This document shows, piece after piece, positions 40,140 through 48,900 of a stretch of DNA of 64,000 bases. Below the pieces are notes generated by a model, which was not told the origin of the DNA, searched no databases, and saw nothing but the letters and a program-made list of their open reading frames with translations. Position 1 is the stretch's first letter; each line of letters opens with the position of its first letter. The stretch is taken from the NCBI GenBank assembly GCA_016788045.1, contig JAEUTG010000013.1, forward strand, positions 1-64,000. The letters run 5' to 3'. The translations under genes and the position numbers were made by a program. Source of the stretch: Bacteroidales bacterium (lineage in GTDB: Bacteria > Bacteroidota > Bacteroidia > Bacteroidales > Lentimicrobiaceae).

Positions 40140-42341
40140 ATGGAACAGGAATCAGCAAACAAGGAGTTGCAGCAGGCACGGGAGGGCTTCCGCAGTATCA
40201 TGAAAGCCCTGGGCCCCTTGCCGGATCAGGAAAGCAGTCAGTTACTGAAAGCAGCTTTCAGATTACTCGTGAAATACCATTCCAACCAGCTTAAATCGGA
40301 CACCGAGCCCTTTTTTCTACATGCAGTGGATGTAGCCAGGATCGTTGCCAAGGAGATGAAGCCTGGACTGACATCCGTGGTTGCGGCCCTGCTGCACGAT
40401 GTCGATCCTGAAATAATAAGGCAAGAACTGACAGCGGAAGAGCTGAAGCGCAATGAAATCAGCGACATTGTGAAGGGGTTTCTCCGGATCGGGAGTCTGC
40501 CAACCGACCGGCTTCCGGATAATTCGGAGAATTTCATCAGCCTGTTGTTATCCATCACCGGGGATGTGCGGGCAGTGCTCATTAAGCTGGCCGACCGCCT
40601 GCACCGCATGCGTACCATCGGGTTGCTCGATGCAGCAGTTCAGTCTTCTGTAGCACTCGAGACCTCAAACCTCTATTCTCCGCTGGCTCACCGGTTGGGA
40701 CTCTATAAAATCAATGCGGAACTGGATGAACGCTCACTCAGGTATTCTGACCCTGTTACCTACGAGAAACTCAGTGCACGGATCAGGCAGTCGGTAATCG
40801 ACAACGAGCAGTTCTTCAGCGATTTTCTGCTTCCTGTCAGAAACGAACTGAACCGTCTCGGGCTGCAGTATTCCATCAAGAACAGGGTGAAATCGGTTTC
40901 GTCGGTTCACATCAAGATGAAGAAGCAGCAGATCCCTTTCGAAGAGGTATTTGATCTCTTTGCCATCCGGATCATACTGAAGGCAGAACGGCAGAACGAA
41001 ATAGCCGATTGCTGGAAAGCTTATTCAGCCGTTACCAGCCTTTACCAGCCTGAGCCAAAGCGCTTGCGCGACTGGGTTTCGCGACCACGTCCCAATGGCT
41101 ATGAATCGCTGCATGTAACCGTACTTGGTCCTGAAAAACGCTGGATTGAAGTCCAGATCAGGACCGAACGCATGGACGAGGAGGCAGAATCAGGAAATGC
41201 TTCGCACTGGCGTTATAAAGGACAAACCGGGGCTGTGGAAACCAATGAATGGCTGAATTCGGTGAGGAAAATGCTGGAGAGTCCGGATGAAGCCGAAATA
41301 ACCCTGTCAGCGGGCAACAGGGCCGATCAGACAATCTATGTGTTTACACCGGAAGGTGATCTCAAGAAACTCAAATCCGGAGCAACCGTGCTCGATTTCG
41401 CCTTTGAAGTGCATACCAGTCTCGGGGCAAAATGCACGGGCGCCCGGGTGAACAAAAAGATCGTGCCGATCAGGCAGGTGCTGAAAAGCGGGGATGTGGT
41501 GGAGATCATCACCTCACGCAACCAGACACCGAACATTGACTGGCTGGGTTGGGTAGCGACTTCCAGGGCCAAAATCAAAATCAGAAGATACCTGAAAGAG
41601 GCCGAGTTCAAGCAGGCTGAAGCCGGTAAGGAAATCTTCAAACGGAAACTCGGTCAGCTGAAGTACGCCAATCAGGATGAGGCCATCAACAGGATGATTG
41701 CCCATTATAAACTTCAGGGGCCGCTCGAGCTTTTTCAACGTATTGCGGATGAACGCATTGAACCATCGGCCATCAAAGAGGTATTGCTTGGGCTGACCAA
41801 AGAAAAGGAAGAAAAAGCAGAACCCAAAGCGAAGCCCTCCCTGGGGCAGGATGCACAGGTGGTTAACCATACATCGGAAAATGTAATTATCGTCAACGAA
41901 TCATCGGCCATCGAGGGTTACAAACTGGCCCGTTGCTGTAATCCTGTGATGGGAGATGAGATTTTTGGTTTCATTACGGTCAGCGACGGCATCAAGATTC
42001 ACCGCATCAACTGCCCGAATGCAGCCCGTATGAAGACGCGCTATCCTTACAGGGCCATGGAAGCACGTTGGTCGAAACCTGCTGAAGGAACCTATTTTAT
42101 TGCCACAGTTAAAATCAGTGGATTTGATCAGCTGGGCATCCTGAATACCATCACCAACCTGCTGGCCAATGACCTGAAGATGGATGTGCGGAACATCTCC
42201 CTCGACAGCAAAGGCGGGCGGTTCGACGGCATCATCAAGGTAAGCATCCGCGATAAAAAACACCTGGATATGATGATTCAGAAGCTGTTGTCGGTGAAGG
42301 GGATCATCAGGGCATCACGCCTGAGTTCAACAACGCATTGA
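40140..42341 (+). CDS. long RSH-family (p)ppGpp synthetase (Rel/SpoT-like)
   Basis: The 733-residue protein has the full RSH order: HD hydrolase region (about 45-200), synthetase (about 240-370, RPNGYESLHVTVLG), TGS (about 395-460, IYVFTPEGDLKKLKSG), a conserved cysteine domain (ARCCNPVMGDEIFGF) and C-terminal ACT (FDQLGILNTITNLL). In the HD part His61 and HD86-87 are present. The usual following Glu-Asp of HDxxED is replaced (HDVDPE), with a short deletion. Hydrolysis of (p)ppGpp may therefore be weakened or lost, while synthesis looks intact. It mediates the stringent response. A hypothetical gene follows by 3 bp. Confidence 0.88.
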   Translation: MEQESANKELQQAREGFRSIMKALGPLPDQESSQLLKAAFRLLVKYHSNQLKSDTEPFFLHAVDVARIVAKEMKPGLTSVVAALLHDVDPEIIRQELTAEELKRNEISDIVKGFLRIGSLPTDRLPDNSENFISLLLSITGDVRAVLIKLADRLHRMRTIGLLDAAVQSSVALETSNLYSPLAHRLGLYKINAELDERSLRYSDPVTYEKLSARIRQSVIDNEQFFSDFLLPVRNELNRLGLQYSIKNRVKSVSSVHIKMKKQQIPFEEVFDLFAIRIILKAERQNEIADCWKAYSAVTSLYQPEPKRLRDWVSRPRPNGYESLHVTVLGPEKRWIEVQIRTERMDEEAESGNASHWRYKGQTGAVETNEWLNSVRKMLESPDEAEITLSAGNRADQTIYVFTPEGDLKKLKSGATVLDFAFEVHTSLGAKCTGARVNKKIVPIRQVLKSGDVVEIITSRNQTPNIDWLGWVATSRAKIKIRRYLKEAEFKQAEAGKEIFKRKLGQLKYANQDEAINRMIAHYKLQGPLELFQRIADERIEPSAIKEVLLGLTKEKEEKAEPKAKPSLGQDAQVVNHTSENVIIVNESSAIEGYKLARCCNPVMGDEIFGFITVSDGIKIHRINCPNAARMKTRYPYRAMEARWSKPAEGTYFIATVKISGFDQLGILNTITNLLANDLKMDVRNISLDSKGGRFDGIIKVSIRDKKHLDMMIQKLLSVKGIIRASRLSSTTH

Positions 42342-42344
42342 GGT

Positions 42345-42854
42345 ATGACAGCACCCGGATGGTACAACGAAGGTAAAAAACTCGAGGAAGGCAAGGTTTA
42401 TAGGTTCAGGTTTGTGAAAACCACCCTGCTCTCCGATGGTCAGGATTATATGGTGTTTGAGGACCCCTATGCCATCCGGCACCTTATTCCGTTTGATTTT
42501 TACAGACCATACGGATTGCAGCCAGATTCGGAAGTGCGCTGTCTTGTCGACAGGATCAACTGTACAGGCAGGGTATTTCTTGAGCCGCAGCACCCGCATT
42601 ATACTGCAGGAGAAGTCTATAATTTCAGGATTGTAGAAACCATCACAACCACAGGCGAAGAACTTACAGACCGGCTTATGGTCAGTGATGTATTTGGCAA
42701 TAAAATAGAGGTAACAGTCCCGGAATCTGACTTTATTGACAAAAGCAGCAGTGAATTGAAATGTGTGGTGGTTAAGATCCGGAAAGGCGTTCCGGAACTG
42801 AGACCCGACGCGGCCTGCACACGACCTGAGTTGCCTGGTGTAAAAGGGCTCTGA
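42345..42854 (+). CDS. conserved hypothetical protein downstream of rel
   Basis: The 169-residue soluble protein starts 3 bp after rel and is surely co-transcribed. It has two similar beta-rich halves: KVYRFRFVKTTLLSDGQDY...DSEVRCLVDRINCTG and EVYNFRIVETITTTGEELT...SELKCVVVKIRKG. Each resembles an OB-like or S1-like barrel ending in a V-x-C-x-V-x-x-I strand. This suggests a duplicated nucleic-acid-binding domain. I do not recognise the family. Confidence 0.65.
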   Translation: MTAPGWYNEGKKLEEGKVYRFRFVKTTLLSDGQDYMVFEDPYAIRHLIPFDFYRPYGLQPDSEVRCLVDRINCTGRVFLEPQHPHYTAGEVYNFRIVETITTTGEELTDRLMVSDVFGNKIEVTVPESDFIDKSSSELKCVVVKIRKGVPELRPDAACTRPELPGVKGL

Positions 42855-42916
42855 ATTATCAACAATTGTTAATAACCCGGGTTGATATGCTGTTTGTTAA
42901 AACACTGGAAAAAGCC

Positions 42917-42947
42917 TTGACAAAAGGAGTGGATTGTGCTAAATTTG
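42917..42947 (+). promoter_or_regulatory. consensus promoter of the structured RNA
   Basis: TTGACA (42917-42922) and TAAATTTG (42940-42947) have 20 bases between TTG and TA. This is one of the best promoter matches in the window. There is no start codon of a credible gene for about 400 bp downstream. Confidence 0.75.
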
Positions 42948-42952
42948 TGACA

Positions 42953-43273
42953 TCAGGCCAACGATAAGGCGAGAAACACCGGGAGGCTCAGCAGTGACCG
43001 CAAGGAAGCTGATCAAGCCGAAAGACTTCACCGGATGATCAGATCGGCCGACCGCAAGGGAAGCTCCTGACACCTGAAGAACAAACACCGGGTCCTGCTC
43101 AGCAACAGCGATACGCAAGTACCGGAAAGCTGAAAACAGGTAAGTAAACGCGATCCTCACGGGGGGAGCACAGACAAAGCGCCGGAACAATAACCTGAGG
43201 TTTACCGCAAGCTACGGCGAACGGATAAACGGGGGGAAACACATCCGCAAGGTTGGTTTCCCCTCTTGTTTTT
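42953..43273 (+). ncRNA. structured non-coding RNA of about 320 nt, family not recognised
   Basis: The region has its own promoter and terminator, no credible reading frame, and repeated stable GNRA-type hairpins. CCGCAAGG occurs at 42998-43005, 43052-43059 and 43245-43252, TACGCAAGTA at 43112-43121 and ACCGCAAGCT at 43204-43213. A longer stem GTTTA...TAAAC encloses about 43198-43230. It lacks the GAGGAAAGTCC core of RNase P RNA, the tRNA-like T arm and CCA of tmRNA, and the conserved SRP Alu/S-domain signature. Its length and multi-hairpin layout suit a large regulatory or scaffold RNA. It lies between the rel operon and a HEAT-like gene, in the same orientation. Confidence 0.65.
43233..43273 (+). 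terminator. terminator of the structured RNA
   Basis: GGGGAAAC (43233-43240) pairs with GTTTCCCC (43256-43263) around an inner CC-GCAA-GG hairpin. The T-rich tail TCTTGTTTTT follows. Confidence 0.75.
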
Positions 43274-43350
43274 CCGGCCTTTTTGATTTGAGCAGATGGG
43301 ATGTTTTTGATAAGTTTGCAAATGAATTTCCCGCAAACGAAAAACAGGAC

Positions 43351-43869
43351 ATGAAGCTGAATGATTTGCTGCTGCGTGAGCAATCGCGGGCCAACACAGA
43401 TACGGTGATCGGAATTGTGATGGCCAGGCCTGAGGTGTTTGAGGAACTCTGGCATATCCTGTTGCTGAATGAAGATCCGCTGAGCCGGAGGGCGGCATGG
43501 GCAGCCGACTATTGTGCGGAGAAGAACCCGGGCTTTATCCGCGATAAGATCGAAGAATTGTCGGCCATGGTCACCCGTTTCAGCAGCGACGGACTTAAAA
43601 GGCATTCTTTGCGGATGTTGTCGCGCTCACCCCTTCCGGAAGAGAATCTCGGCATTCTGGCCGATGCTTGTTTTAAATGGCTTCAGTCACCCGTGGAAAG
43701 TGTAGCCGTGAAGATGTACAGCATGGTAATTCTGCACAGGATTTCTGACAATATTCCGGAAATCAGCAGAGAGCTGTACGACCTGATTGAGATTCAGATG
43801 AGCAATCCCACACCGGGATTCAGGAATATCGGAAAGAAGCTGATGAAAAAGCTTGTTGCTAAATTGTGA
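43351..43869 (+). CDS. HEAT-like helical repeat protein
   Basis: The start is set at ATG 43351 (MKLNDLLLREQSRANT); the open frame extends 21 codons upstream into the tail of the RNA locus. The 172-residue all-helical protein has repeated PEVFEELWHILLLNEDPLSRRAAWAADY-like units, as in DNA-alkylation-repair/ARM-HEAT folds. It lacks the catalytic residues of AlkD. It is probably a small scaffold. It starts 78 bp after the terminator of the RNA. Confidence 0.65.
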   Translation: MKLNDLLLREQSRANTDTVIGIVMARPEVFEELWHILLLNEDPLSRRAAWAADYCAEKNPGFIRDKIEELSAMVTRFSSDGLKRHSLRMLSRSPLPEENLGILADACFKWLQSPVESVAVKMYSMVILHRISDNIPEISRELYDLIEIQMSNPTPGFRNIGKKLMKKLVAKL

Positions 43870-43932
43870 TTATGAGCCTTTTCTCTCTTCAGCAATCCGG
43901 AAAAATTTGACATTTTTTCAATGGAGAGCAGG

Positions 43933-43963
43933 TTTGGCTTTGTTTTACTCTCTTGTAAGTTTT
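43933..43963 (+). promoter_or_regulatory. promoter of the TPR-HTH regulator
   Basis: TTTG (43933-43936), 19 bases, then TAAGTTTT (43956-43963, one mismatch to TAnnTTTG), 5 bp before ATG 43968. Confidence 0.5.
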
Positions 43964-43967
43964 CTAT

Positions 43968-45803
43968 ATGTTACAGTACGGGAAAATAAAATTGAAACAG
44001 TTTGAAGGGTCCATCTTTCTCTTTTTCTTCCTGACCATACTTATCTTTGAATCCTGTGGCAGAGGTGCTGATACCGGCAAATCTGAATCGACGGAATTTG
44101 AAAGTGATACGGTATTTATCCATGAACTGGTCAGAATGATTGCTGATGATGAAATAACAGATTCTGATAGTTTATTGTACCTGCTCGATTCGGCCAGGGT
44201 TCTGGCAGAAAAACATAATTACAGGAAAGGCTTGTCCAAAGTACTGTTCAGCACTGCTAAACTTCACTACAGGGCAAACAGATATAAAGAAGCATTAAGA
44301 TATTTCGAAAAGTCCCTGGATATAGCAAGAGAAAGCGGCGATGTTCTTCTGCAGGCAGAAAGCCTTGAAAGAATGGCTTCAGTCTGTTTGTCAATCAATG
44401 ATCCCAACCTTTCACTCAGGTTATATTATCAGGCTTTGCCATTGTTCGAATCTGTAAATGACAAGAAGGGTATTGCAAGTGTTTACAATATCCTTGGTAT
44501 CTACAAGACTGATCAGCAAGAGTTTGATACCGCGTTGGTTTATTTTGAAAAAGCAATGAAACTCAACATTGAGGTTAAGAACGACTTCGGGCTGATGCAG
44601 AATAAAGGAAATCTTGCCTATCTGTATGAGAAACAGGGGGAAATCCAGAAAGCTGAAGAAATATACCGCAATCTGATTGCTGAAATGGTACAATCGGAGG
44701 ATAAGATTAACCTCCCGGTGATTTACGACAATTTCGCAGGTTTAATAAAAAGCAGCGGTCGTTATGAAGAATCATTGATCCTGCTGAGAAAGGGCATTGT
44801 CATCGCGGAACAAATGAAAGATACTTCTATACTTGAATCTCTTTTTCAAAGCACCGGTAGATTATACCATGAAATAAACAGGATTGATTCTGCTTCACAT
44901 TATTTTAACAAATCGATTGTTTGCGCCAGGGTAGTCGGGGCTGTCAGATCAGAATTGAATTCTCTCCTGATGATGCAGTCTGTTGATATCGCTGAAGGAA
45001 AGTATAAAGACGCCATATCCAAAGGAAGCAGGATTGTTGCCCTTAAAGATTCGGTTTATGCACGTAAAATGAGGAACAATCTGCTGAATGCTGAACTTGG
45101 TTATGAGAATCTTAAAAAAGAGAAATTAATTGCTTATCAGCAACTTGAACTTAAGATAGGGAGACAAAAACAAACATGGTATCTGGTTCTGTTCCTGATT
45201 TCTGCATTCGCAGGATTGCTGTTGATAGCTTTGATAGTCGTTTTACGGAAAAACGCAGTCAAAAAACACGAAATAATGCAGGAACGCCTGAAAACATCTT
45301 CTCTGGAGTTGGAAAAAGTGCAGCATGAAAGAGAAATCAGCAGACTGAGGCTGGAGAGAATACAGGAAGAGGTGAGAAAGAAAGAAATGGAGCAACTGAG
45401 TAATGCCCTCGCTATCGAACAAAAAAACGAGTTGCTGAATCAGATCAGCGGTAAAATTTCTGCAGCCATAGGCGATTCGGATTCTATCAATGCCGATTTG
45501 CTTATGCAGGTTGTATCATCCATAAAGATGCAGATAAGAAGCTCGTCAGAATCCGATCAGTTTAATGAAAAATTCAGTGCTTTACATCAGGAGTTTTACG
45601 CCAATCTTATGCAAAAACATCCGGAGCTGACAAAAACTGAACTTAAATTCTGCGCTTACCTGAGAATCAGGTTATCAGGTAATCAGATTGCCAATATCAT
45701 GAATGTTACCCATGAAGCGATCCGGAAAACCAGATACAGAATACGAAAGAAAATGAACCTTGAGAGTGATGAATCGTTAGAGAATTATATATCAAAATTT
45801 TAA
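43968..45803 (+). CDS. membrane-anchored TPR protein with C-terminal LuxR-type HTH
   Basis: The 611-residue protein begins with a hydrophobic N-terminal segment ending LIFESCG, a likely lipoprotein or signal-anchor. About six TPR units follow (about residues 70-340; YKEALRYFEKSLDIA, AEEIYRNLIAEMV). A membrane helix (about 407-428), a coiled coil (about 430-485) and a LuxR/GerE-like HTH at the end (LTKTELKFCAYLRIRLSGNQIANIMNVTHEAIRKTRYRIRKK) complete it. This architecture is typical of Bacteroidota one-component regulators that sense in the periplasm and bind DNA from the membrane. The 1646-residue T9SS protein lies 145 bp downstream and is a candidate target. Confidence 0.85.
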   Translation: MLQYGKIKLKQFEGSIFLFFFLTILIFESCGRGADTGKSESTEFESDTVFIHELVRMIADDEITDSDSLLYLLDSARVLAEKHNYRKGLSKVLFSTAKLHYRANRYKEALRYFEKSLDIARESGDVLLQAESLERMASVCLSINDPNLSLRLYYQALPLFESVNDKKGIASVYNILGIYKTDQQEFDTALVYFEKAMKLNIEVKNDFGLMQNKGNLAYLYEKQGEIQKAEEIYRNLIAEMVQSEDKINLPVIYDNFAGLIKSSGRYEESLILLRKGIVIAEQMKDTSILESLFQSTGRLYHEINRIDSASHYFNKSIVCARVVGAVRSELNSLLMMQSVDIAEGKYKDAISKGSRIVALKDSVYARKMRNNLLNAELGYENLKKEKLIAYQQLELKIGRQKQTWYLVLFLISAFAGLLLIALIVVLRKNAVKKHEIMQERLKTSSLELEKVQHEREISRLRLERIQEEVRKKEMEQLSNALAIEQKNELLNQISGKISAAIGDSDSINADLLMQVVSSIKMQIRSSSESDQFNEKFSALHQEFYANLMQKHPELTKTELKFCAYLRIRLSGNQIANIMNVTHEAIRKTRYRIRKKMNLESDESLENYISKF

Positions 45804-45948
45804 TAGATTTTAAAGATTGGAATTTTCTTTTTAGTCCGCATTTTGTCCGCACTGCGGTTATTGGTAGCTGAGTTTAAAGCCGGTAATTTTGCCTGGAACC
45901 CTGAAAACGGGTAGTACAAATCGGAAAAACACTCAATAGCCAGAATGT

Positions 45949-48900
45949 ATGAAAGAATTCAATTCTTCCACCAGGCAATTTGCCTGTATTTTAGTATTTC
46001 TTTTTTTTAGCAGCATTGCAGTTTTTGCACAGGAGAATATTTCCGGGGAAGAGCCATTAAATCATGGTTTCTGGCTGGAAAGGATGCAGGACACCAATGT
46101 GGATTTTTACCAGCTACAACGTTCATTCAATCAGTATTGGGCAAACCGCAGTGATCACAAGGGAAACGGTTATAAGATTTTCCGGCGGTGGGAATACATC
46201 AACGAATCAAGGGTAGAAGCAAGTGGCCGGTTACAGTCTCCCGGATTTGTGCTGAAAGAGTATTTAAAATACATGCAATTGGCTGCTTCCAGATCAGCAG
46301 CCGGGAACTGGCAAATAGCTGCCCCGGATGCCTACCCGGTAAATGCCACCAGCCAGCCGACGGGCATGGGCCGTATCAATGCCATTGCATTTCACCCAAC
46401 AGAAGTAAATACGATCTATATCGGATCTCCGTCAGGGGGTATCTGGAAAACAACCAATCATGGACTCTCCTGGACTGACTTATCAGCCGGGCTCCCCAGT
46501 CTGGGGGTATCATCCATTGTCGTAAATCCGGAAAATCCGGACGTGATATACATTGGAACCGGCGACCGCGATGCGAATGACGCTCCGGGTATCGGTGTTT
46601 ACAAAACAACCGATGGCGGGCAGCACTGGACACAGATCAACGGAACCATGGGTAACGTTACGGTTGGGGCCCTGATCATGCACCCAACAGATAGGTCCAT
46701 CCTCTATGCAGCAACAAGCGGAGGTATCTACAAAACGGTGAATGCCGGAGCAACCTGGACCGGAGTTCTGAACCCCGGTAATTTCAAAGACATACAATTC
46801 AAGCCGGGAGATCCCACGGTTCTTTATGCTGCCTATTCCTCATCAGGAGGTGCATGGTTTTACCGTTCAGGAAACTCCGGTGTGAACTGGTCGTGGATTT
46901 CAACATCAAACGGCGTCCCGGCTGCAGGCTCAAGGATGGTCATCGGGACAACCCCGGCTGATCCGGATTACGTTTACCTGGTTCTGATAAAGGCTTCAGA
47001 CAAAACCTTCCAGGCTTTGTTGCGTTCTACCGACAGCGGTTTGAACTTTACCACTCAATCAACTTCTCCGAATATTTTTGATTACGCCTGCAACGGAAGC
47101 GGTACGGCCACACAGGCAACCTATGATCTCTGTATAACAGCAGACCCGCTCGATAAAAATGTGGTTTATGTCGGAAGTATCAACAACTGGAAAAGCACCG
47201 ATGGCGGGTCAACCTGGTCGATTACAACCCATTGGTCGGGCGATTGCAATGGTTCGGCAACAGCAGTACATGCTGACCAGCATGTTTATGGATGGTCGCC
47301 GCATTTTCACCGCCTCTACGTAGGCCATGACGGCGGGTTAACCTTTACGGCAAATGATGGAGGTGAATGGACTGAGATTACAGGCCCGTTGCCAATTACA
47401 CAATTATATAAAATAGGTCAGAGTGCAATTTCACAGGATGTTATCCTCTATGGTCAGCAGGATAACGGTTCCAATGCACTTGCCGGAGGTGTACTGACCA
47501 CGGTGAGGGGCGGCGATGGTACTGAATGCCTGGTGGATTATACATCTGAGAACTACTGTTATAACACCTACGTTCAGGGTGATATCAGCAGGTCGGTAAC
47601 AGGGCCGGCCGGATTTTACTCAAATGTCGGTTCCACCGGTACCAACGGGATTGGTTCAGAAGAAAGCGGAGCCTGGGTTACCCCGTATTTTCTTGATAAA
47701 ACAAACCCATCGGTTATGTTTGCCGGCTATCAAAACGTGTTCAGGTGTGATAACATCAAAGCATCACCGTCATCCTCTGTCACATGGACTGCGATTTCAA
47801 GTGGTGAAAGCGAAACCTGCCGGGTGATGGAGCAATCTGCTGCAAATACTGACATTCTTTATGTTTACCGGTTAAATGCAGTGAATAAGCTCCAGCGCAC
47901 CGACAATGCCGGTGACTCGCCTGCTTCTGTCAGCTGGACAATCTGTAGTTTACCGGTTGCCTCACCAATTACTGATCTTAAGACACATCCGACCGATGAG
48001 AACATTGTTTACGCGGCAGCCGGGACATCCATTTATAAATCGGTGGATAAAGGAATCACATGGTCAGACATGGATCCGCTTGTTTCACTCCCTGATTTGT
48101 TTATCAATTGTCTGGTCATTGATAAAAACAGCAACGAAGGCATCTACATAGGAAACCAGACCGGAGTGTGGTACAAAGATGCAACCATGACAAGCTGGAT
48201 GCTGTTCAGCACCGGCTTACCCCCGGTTGACATCAGGGAACTTGAAATTTTCTATGACCTGACAGGTACCCAACACCGCATAAAGGCTGCAACATACGGC
48301 CGGGGTCTCTGGCAAAGCGATCTGTTTGAATCAGGGGTGCTAAACCCAACTGGCTTCGAAGCAGAGGTAAGCAGCAATACCAGCATTGACCTGACCTGGG
48401 CGCTGTCACAGGGAAATGAAGTGTTGCTTGCATACAACACTTCACCAACCTTTGGAAACCCGGTGGATGGCAGTTCCTACGCAACCACCATACCCGGGGG
48501 AGGTACCGTACTTTACAGTGGCGACGATGTTTCTTTTAACCATTCCGGACTGACTGAGAATACCACTTACTACTACAAAATCTGGTCATACGATGGAGCA
48601 ATGAATTACTCTTCGGGAAGTACAGCCAATGCAACCACCACCTATTCAGTGGCAGACTTCAATGCAGACAACAGCTTAAGCTGCAGCGGAAACCTCACAG
48701 TGAACTTTACGGATGCCAGTATCGGAGCCTGGAACTCCTGGGCCTGGGATGTTGATAACGATGGTGTTACAGATTATACAACTCAGAATCCCACACATAC
48801 CTACAATCAGGCGGGGCTGTATTCGGTGAAACTGACAATCAATAATGGAGCCGCCTCTACAACAAAGCATAACCTCATCCTGGTGATGGCAGACGGGCCG

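Noticed and set aside
37815..42263. Several antisense frames opposite M48, Rel and related genes
   Set aside because: All are shadows of genes with clear families.
42953..43273. RNase P RNA or tmRNA
   Set aside because: The GAGGAAAGTCC core and ACAGAA element of RNase P, and the T-arm and CCA of tmRNA, are not found.
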